Shown here: positions 57,518 to 64,000 of the stretch, one piece after another
Numbering within the stretch: position 1 is the stretch's first letter
Layout of the letters: the number at the start of each line of letters is the position of its first letter
NCBI GenBank assembly: GCA_009193035.1
Contig: SWDT01000101.1
Span: 1 to 64,000 of the forward strand
Reading direction: 5' to 3'
Origin: Halicephalobus mephisto
Lineage: Eukaryota; Nematoda; Chromadorea; Rhabditida; Panagrolaimidae
DNA length: 64,000 nt
Position numbers and translations under genes: made by a program
Notes under the pieces: generated by a model
The model's database searches: none
What the model saw: the letters and a program-made list of their open reading frames with translations, nothing else
Told to the model about the DNA's origin: nothing

Positions 57518-59739
57518 TCAATTTGAATTTATAACCGATAAAGCTTGAGAAATCGCTCTGTCGACGACGGGTTTGTAGTGACGACAACCAAGAATCTGAA
57601 TGTGGCTGTAGTCGGACAACATAGGTAGATTGTAGTTTCTATCGATGGGGTCACAGAATTCCCCATCACAGAAAGCTTCATGGGGGCTGACAGTGACACA
57701 TATAGGACAGTATTTCAGTACGTGGTCCAATATTTGCTTGATATCTTGTTCATCCGAAACCTAGAAATTCAATTTTGAAAAAGCATTCTTCTCCTAAATC
57801 CTCACCTTCCTATCGACTTTCATAGAGTTGATTTCAAGTCCGTACTTTCTTCTTCTCAGAAACTCTGGAGTGATGTCGAATGGGTATCTCACATCCAATT
57901 CATTAATGATAATACTTTTACTATATTTCGACATTTCTGCCACCGTTTCGTTTAATATCAAGAATCTCGGATCCTTCTCTGAATTCTTTGTTATAGGTCT
58001 TTCAAGCATTGGTCCCAAATAAGCAAAAAAAAGAAAAGTAATGTCTGGTTTCACCTTCTTTAATATCTCGAATGCAATATTTACTGTATCGTTACATATA
58101 TTTCTTCCTCCTCTGTCTGGGAATCTACATCCACTTCCAGATATCCGTATTACTCTGCTGAATCTCTTATCCATATGAACGATCGGAGCTGATTTGATTG
58201 CATGGGAATTGCCGACAATCACAGCACTCAGATTCATCGTTGATTTTCGGTTTATCGTTTCACAAAAATGTAGATATTTTTTTAATTTAACTTTTGTATA
58301 ATTAGCATTAGTGCGAAGACAATTCAAATTACTACTAGTTTTCTCATTCATCAGCTTGAGAGATACTTGAAAATCGTCTTCGACTGACCAATTAAGAGGT
58401 TTTGCGAGATTAGAACCAAAATCGTATAAATTTTCAGCAAACTCTCGTGCTTCCTTCGAAAATTCTTTTGGTTCATATACATAATCTTTCACAATATGCA
58501 GTGTTCCGAATAAAAAGAGATAAAGGAAGATTGTAGAGGAGAAAAGTTGGCACTTGGTTTTGATTCCATAGAGAAGAGGTTTCTCGATTACAATATGAAA
58601 GATAACCGCCACAATCAGGGACAATATAATCACCAAAAAGCCATCTGAAATGTAATCTTTTAATAAACTAATTAACAATTAATTTCCTACTTGTAATCTC
58701 GAGATATTCTTCTAAGATGATGAAATGAATGTAACTGATGATTGGCCAATGAACGAGGTAAAGAACATACGAAATGTCTCCGAGGAAAACAAATCCTCGT
58801 CCGATCAAGTTTAAACTCAATATACCAGAAAACGGGGAATTTGAACCGTCTGTGCTTGCTGCAATCACCAGTGATGACGAAACAACGGCCGAGAAACTGA
58901 GTATTGGTCTCATCAGCGCCATCGGAACAAATACCGAAAGCAAGGACACTAAAAATATTACGGACAGAAATGATTTTCTCATTTTGATAGGATAGCTTTG
59001 GGCAATGATTCCTGCACTGAATTGCCAGATTCTAGAGAATGTAGATTCATAAAAGAAAAAAGTATTGTCGTACACAATAGAAACAAGAAAAAGAATGAAC
59101 ATGAGTTGGAGCTTGTATTTAGGAAAGAAGTTCATCCAAGTCGAGAATAAGAATGGAACTAGGAGATAGAACTGCATCTCCACTGCCAAAGACCAACAAT
59201 GACGAAAGAACTGATGTTGAGATTGCTAAAAGGTGAGGTTATTTTATAAACTGTAATTAAACATCTACCATGTCGAAATAGTCTAGTTTCTGAACAAAAG
59301 TTTGAATATTAGTCATGAATCCTGAGGCCCAATAAAAGTCTCTGAGAACGTTGTCAAATTCATCCTTCCACAAGATTTGAGAAATACAGAGTATTGTGAT
59401 TATCATGAAGGTCAAGTAAATAGGGACTATTCTCTTGATTCGTCGATAGTAGAAGTCAATTATTGTAGCTACATCGATTTTAGATTGTTTATGAACAATC
59501 GTGGCCATGAGGAATCCGGAGAGGACGAAGAAGATGTCGACTCCGAGGTATCCGTTGGGGAACCATTGAGGCCAGACATGGAAGAGCAGAACTCCAATGA
59601 TAGCGACGGATCTCCAACACTGAAGGTCATCTCGTTTCTTTCTAGTTTGAACTCGAGGAGATTCTAACAAGGGATGAGAGATATCTGCGGTAATATCAAT
59701 TTCATAGTTAGCGTCTTTGGAATCTAATAAAATACTCAT
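57518..59739 (-). CDS. OAC-type membrane O-acyltransferase with SGNH domain, copy 2
   Basis: Four exons (59739-59269, 59225-58691, 58644-57806, 57760-57518) join to 695 residues. Exons 2, 3 and 4 have exactly the same lengths as in the neighbouring copy (535, 839, 243), and most of exon 1 and exon 2 is near identical. Divergence concentrates in the N-terminal 30 residues and in the luminal segment after the last helices (about residues 380-450). GNSHA is preserved, as is the C-terminal block CPICVTVSPHEAFCD. The role is inferred as for copy 1: acyl transfer to an unknown acceptor. The exon-3 donor here is a better match (AAG|GTGAGG). Confidence 0.93.
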
Positions 59740-61115
59740 GGTAGTTGTTGAGTAATTACGAATAATTAATTAATTCGTCATTCACAAAATAGAAACATTT
59801 GAAATGGTGGCGATAAATAATCCCGACAAATGTCTAGTTTATTTTATTGTTTGAAAGTAGGTCGCTGGTATCTTCTATCGGCATCAATGCTATTTGTGGA
59901 AAAAAACAACATGAACTTAAAAAATTGAATTTATGGATCATAGGTAACATGAATAAATTGACTAAAGCTTTCTGATTGATGTGAAATCGTCCTTTATTGT
60001 GTGTACTATAGTTTTTAGTGTGAGCGATTTGCTTTATTCGGAAAAATATAAAAGAAGGTAATGCGTTTCATATATTGAACGATGTCATGAACTAAATCTA
60101 ATTAAAATGAATACATAATATTATTATTTGAAATTTTGCTATAGTCATAAAAAAATTTGAACACTGAAATATATGAAATACTCGACATAATTATAAGCGG
60201 TTATAGTTTTCTATATACTAGCTATGTATTGTAGTGAGTTATTATTATAATATGATATAGCACAATTACTAATATACTTTTTACTTTTACTTTTATTCCT
60301 ATATCGCACAAAATCAAAATACCCTTACAACTACAAATTATAATTGTTTGGTCAATTACTAATATAACAAAAGAAAATGCGGAAGTTGTTTCGTAAAAGT
60401 ATAAGAAATCTTTAAAATTTTGAGGCTTCACGGAAAGCACGCGACATGAATGTAAGTTTTTATTATATCTCTTTTTATTTGCACACACAACAAAAAATGT
60501 TAATGATGAATTTTGCATTCATCCCTGTTGAGTACCTCAAATAACCTGTAATTCATTGAATTGATTAAATTATCTATCGTTTCTTGAGGTATGTTTTTCC
60601 AGCACTCTACAATGGGCTTTCTTCAATACAGAAGAGTTAATATACTGTTATCCGTCCTTGAATAACTGTCAAGTCATAATACTCCAATGATTCTCTATCA
60701 GATTTCGAAGACTAATATTTAACCCTAAGAACATCTAGAATTCTGTATTAGGACTTCAGACTAAAAACGACTATTTGTTTAGAATAAATTTTAAAATTGT
60801 ATATAAAAGACTCAAAATTATTTAAAATGGCTTCTTTATTTAATTTTTGAATGGAAGGTTTTAGAATTAGAACATACATATTTGAGACACAAATATCAAT
60901 GATTACTTCTCAGTGTTCATTCAAAGAATTATCATCAGATTTTCTGTCTTTAATTATTAGTTTTTAGTCTGCTTTAAATTCAATTGAATGAATCACTTCA
61001 ATTCGATTACTATTGTTTACCTAAAGAAGCTTAAAAATAAATATTACCGGAGATTACTATAGATTGTTAGTCTCAGAATTTTCGAATTTGTTTTATTTTC
61101 TTAACAATGTAGGCA
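59740..61115. other. intergenic stretch, no gene seen
   Basis: 59740-59900 resembles the 5' flank of the other OAC gene. Beyond this, the sequence is AT-rich and mostly unique. A 98-codon minus-strand frame (60222-60518) is Ile/Val-rich with no recognisable motif, and I do not call it. Confidence 0.45.
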
Positions 61116-61290
61116 TAAAGATCGGACTTAAACCGGAACGGCCTAGACAGGATGCCCAAAGCTCCGCCCAGTCAGCCGACGCCTGTGAAGTGAGACTAAA
61201 GTGTTAGAGAGTCAGTCTTTGAGAAAATCCAGCTTTAGACGGGTCCGAGTTTGACTTCGGTCAAACGAGGATCCTTCCTCTTTTGTTCTA
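61115..61290 (+). ncRNA. candidate structured RNA with UUCG hairpin
   Basis: This GC-rich island stands out in AT-rich DNA. At 61241-61274 a near-perfect hairpin forms: 61241-61246 pairs with 61269-61274 (one G-U), then tandem G-A/A-G mismatches, then seven pairs (GTTTGAC/GTCAAAC) closed by a C(UUCG)G tetraloop. Upstream, ACAGG and CCTGT (about 61147 and 61182) could pair. I recognise no RNA family. It could also be a transposon end. Confidence 0.3.
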
Positions 61291-62935
61291 TGCTTATGTT
61301 GAGATAAACAAGCTTAATTGCTAATAGTAGGAACCAACAGTTTTCTGCCTAATCAAGGAGCTCCCGAGATGTCATTCCATCGACATCCCCTCGTACTACT
61401 TACTTTACTCCCCATCATTTTTACTACAACAATAAGTTTTCAAGACATGATACTTCACTTCTATCTTCTTCATTGTTTTTTTTCCAAAAATTTGCAAACA
61501 CTGTATTCAAATTTAGTTAAATACAAATTGTTGATTGTTTTGAAGATAAATGGAAATTTAACAAAAAGCAATTTTTAATTAATACAGAATTAGAAAAAAA
61601 GTAAAATAAAGCAATGTTTTTGAGCATTAAGTGGTGAATTGACCTACTATCCATAAATTACTTGAATATTATTTTTCCAAGGATGTGATCTTGAAATATT
61701 AATTGTCACTAGGTAATTCAGCTTTTGTCAACGAAGATTTTAACAAAATCAAGATTCAGCGGGCAGTAATAAATTTACAACTTCTCTGGTAAATAGTTAA
61801 GTTCCAAACAATTGCAATTTGATCAATTGTGGAAGAAATGGCTCTCTTCCTGAATAACACAATCTGAAATTTGGATGAAAATAACAGGTTAAAAAGTTTT
61901 TATTACTTCTACAATTCTTTACACAGTGAACAGAACAGAATTTTCCCATACAGTAAATCGATATAATGCTGTTTTTTCGGCTAATAACTATGTTTACCAA
62001 GAGTATTATCTTTACTGTTGACTTTTATATAACAAGTATCAATAATAATAAATTAAATCGTAAATACATCTAAAAGGTACTTCAATATGGATTTTCGATC
62101 TCTACTACCTTTAGTAAATAAAGGCAACTGTTTAGAAGAAAATAGGCATATTTATTTTTTTATTTAAATTACCTTTGTACATGAAATTTTATAGAACATG
62201 ATAATTATTCAGTATTTTTACTGATGAAAAAACTCGAAGGATTTTAGAGTTCATCATATACTGTTGAATAATCGGTTCCAAAGACGAAAGTGATGATGAA
62301 AAGTCATTGTACTTGGAATATTATTGTACCACTAATTTTTCCTGAGTTTGATATTGATATAATAAACGTTTGGGAGAATAACTATCCACTTTATCATTGA
62401 ATTTCGAACATGTCTAGATCACAATTTTATCATTTAATTTGATTCAAGTAACACAAATTGATTGCTGCAGATTTCGGGTCAAATTTTACACTTATAATTG
62501 TAAAAAAAAATAAAATTTCAAAAATGCATAATATTAGTCTTATTATTGATCAATTCAACGATCAGGGATATTTATCTTGAAGAAGTAAAATGAAATCAAT
62601 TTTGGAAAGTAAAATAATAACTATTGTATATATATTTCCCTCTACAATGTCTTGTTTTATTCCAGCTATGGTTGGTAATTAGTCATCAATTGATACTGTA
62701 CTTTCCAGAAAGCTTTACTGCCATTTTTGAACTGGTCAAAAATCAGCAAACTTTCTTTTTTACGTCATATAGGTCACGTCTTATTTTCATCCTGATCTCA
62801 GTTGATTCATCTGTCGAATTAATGTTGATCAGCTTAGGTCCCCGTTGACAATGAAAGCTGAATAAACTAAAATTAGTCCTTCGAAAAAACAAACACAAAA
62901 ATGACTCATTTGACAATGGTCATTGCTTCCGTGTT
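61291..62935. other. intergenic stretch, no gene seen
   Basis: The interval is AT-rich single-copy sequence. A strong TATA-like TTATATAAAAG on the minus strand at 62022-62032 precedes a short cysteine-rich frame (about 61800-61950) without a signal peptide. An acidic + frame ending at about 62344 precedes an AATAAA. Neither is enough to call. Confidence 0.4.
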
Positions 62936-62941
62936 GATACA

Positions 62942-62950
62942 TATAAATAG
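62942..62950 (+). promoter_or_regulatory. TATA box of the DUF148/SXP-like gene
   Basis: TATAAATAG lies 58 bases upstream of the ATG at 63000, giving a 5' UTR of about 25-30 bases. An AP-1-like TGACTCA lies about 40 bases further upstream (62902-62908). Confidence 0.6.
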
Positions 62951-62999
62951 ACCTCTGGTCAGTGGTTTGGTCAGATTCGTCTGATTTTTACCTAAAAAG

Positions 63000-63831
63000 A
63001 TGAAGTTTTTCCTCTGCAGTATCTTCTTATTCTTGGCTTTCGCCGAAATCAATGGATTCAAGATGGTGATGAAAGGCGGAATGAAAATGGATAAAGGATT
63101 CTTCAAAGATCTCGACAAAGCGACGAAGGAAAAGTTCTTCGCCATTATGAAAAACAAGGACTTGACCAAGAGACAAGTTGAGCAGCAACTTGATGAACTT
63201 GTCGCTGAACTCTCTGCCGAACAACAAGTAAGTTTTCTGGAATTACTTTTAACTAAAAAAACACCAACTTTGTAATCGAAAAACAAACAAAATTCGTAGT
63301 AGGACCTTCTGTCAAAAATTCTTTTCATTTTTATTTTCCAAAACACATTTCAAATATAAATCTTCAAAGATAATTGACTCATTTTTCGATTGTAGATTTT
63401 GTTAAATATGCTTTAATAATTAATTTCAGCAAAAATATCAAGCTTTCAAACAAAAGAAAGAGGAAAAAATCCAAGAAATAAAAAACAAAGTGGCCGAAGT
63501 TCTCCCAACCCTCTCCCCTGAAAGCCAAGAATTGGCAAGAGCAGTTCAATCAGTCTTGGAAAATCAAGATATCACCCTCACCCAACAGAGGGAACAACTC
63601 CAAGAAATCAAGAAGAACGCTCCCGCTGCTGCAAAACAGGAATTGAAACAAATCTTCAAGAGCTTCAAAGAAAAAAATAGAAAAAACAGAAAAAATGAAA
63701 GAAAAGGCGGAAAAAGAAGATTCGGAAAATTCGGAAAGAGCAATGAAAACAACGAGATGCCAACTGACCAACATATGGAGCCCTTCAACCAAGACGATTT
63801 TGACGTCGCTGGAGTCGTTGTTGGATTTTAA
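63000..63831 (+). CDS. secreted DUF148/SXP-RAL-2-like nematode protein
   Basis: Two exons (63000-63227 and 63430-63831) join with a phase-0 intron to 209 residues. Residues 1-19 are a signal peptide (MKFFLCSIFLFLAFAEING). The mature part is a charged helical domain (ATKEKFFAIMKNKDLTKRQV, LSAEQQQKYQAFKQKK, LSPESQELARAVQSVLENQD) of the type found in nematode SXP/RAL-2/ANIS5 proteins, which are secreted and may bind metal ions. A basic KNRKNRKNERKGGKRRFGKF stretch near 165-185 and an acidic tail follow. Several Lys/Arg pairs could be processing sites, but that is speculative. The function is unknown even in well-studied members. Confidence 0.85.
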
Positions 63832-63871
63832 ATTAACTACCTGTATTCTTTTCATGAATTCTGGGATGTTT

Positions 63872-63877
63872 AATAAA
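63872..63877 (+). terminator. poly(A) signal of the DUF148/SXP-like gene
   Basis: AATAAA lies 41 bases past the stop codon. The rest of the window to 64000 shows no further feature. Confidence 0.75.
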
Positions 63878-64000
63878 CTGATGAATTTTTAAAAAGCGTT
63901 GAAAGAGATGAATTTAAAAACAACATTCGAAAAAAATAATTAAATTGATTTTTAAGTTTAATATGTTCGTACTCAAGGAGCGTACTGTAAGACGAGAAGA

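Noticed and set aside
60222..60518. 98-codon minus-strand frame
   Set aside because: The hydrophobic, Ile/Val-rich composition follows from AT bias, and it lacks motif, signal peptide and splice context.
1..64000. CRISPR array, bacterial operons or rRNA genes
   Set aside because: The spliced gene structure and repeat types are those of a nematode nuclear genome. None of the tandem arrays has repeat-spacer organisation, and no rRNA sequence was seen.

Overview
The window is nematode nuclear DNA, most likely from a rhabditid. The evidence is TTTTCAG-type splice acceptors, many short AT-rich introns, sequences matching the 22-nt SL1 trans-splice leader, and nematode-type families (OAC acyltransferases, a CATP-type P-type ATPase, a saposin-like protein, a DUF148/SXP-like secreted protein). 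The species cannot be named from this sequence. All intron/exon models were built by hand from splice signals and reading-frame continuity. In every gene model given as a CDS the exon phases join without a frame break.

Layout. 1-9660 has no convincing gene. It is AT-rich low-complexity DNA with several tandem arrays and one copy each of two dispersed repeats (A at 8462-9060, B at 9130-9660). 9778-18066 (-) is a 13-exon gene for a 2116-residue protein with nine U1/matrin-type zinc fingers and RD-rich repeats. 18675-19292 is a triple tandem array of a Tc1/mariner-like MITE. 19449-23085 (-) encodes a Na,K-ATPase-like alpha subunit in which several cation ligands are replaced. 23140-29452 is gene-free, with repeats including three tandem units that each carry an SL1-like sequence. 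29453-37106 (-) is CLPTM1L. Its 4-kb second intron holds a complete saposin-like gene (33227-34766, +), whose own second intron holds the second copy of repeat A. 37503-39019 (-) is a short GLI/TRA-1-type zinc-finger gene directly upstream of CLPTM1L.

40933-42336 (-) is a secreted alpha-carbonic anhydrase and 44485-46239 (-) an aquaglyceroporin; a LINE remnant lies between them. 46240-53095 is gene-poor and contains a solo LTR with an exact 5-bp target duplication (49325-49518). 53735-55952 and 57518-59739 (both -) are recently duplicated OAC acyltransferases. 59740-62935 is mostly non-coding, with one strong UUCG hairpin. 63000-63831 (+) is a secreted DUF148/SXP-like protein with a TATA box.

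There is no evidence of a shared pathway. The genes are a typical nematode mix: ion and glycerol transport, CO2 chemistry, lipid/ER membrane biology, and regulators. Candidate TATA boxes precede the ATPase, carbonic anhydrase and DUF148 genes. Candidate trans-splice acceptors precede GLI, CLPTM1L, aquaporin and the first OAC gene. The most unusual items are the SL1-bearing tandem array, the three-level nesting at CLPTM1L, the multi-finger nuclear protein, the ATPase with altered ion sites, and a phase-compatible alternative 3' exon in the aquaporin.
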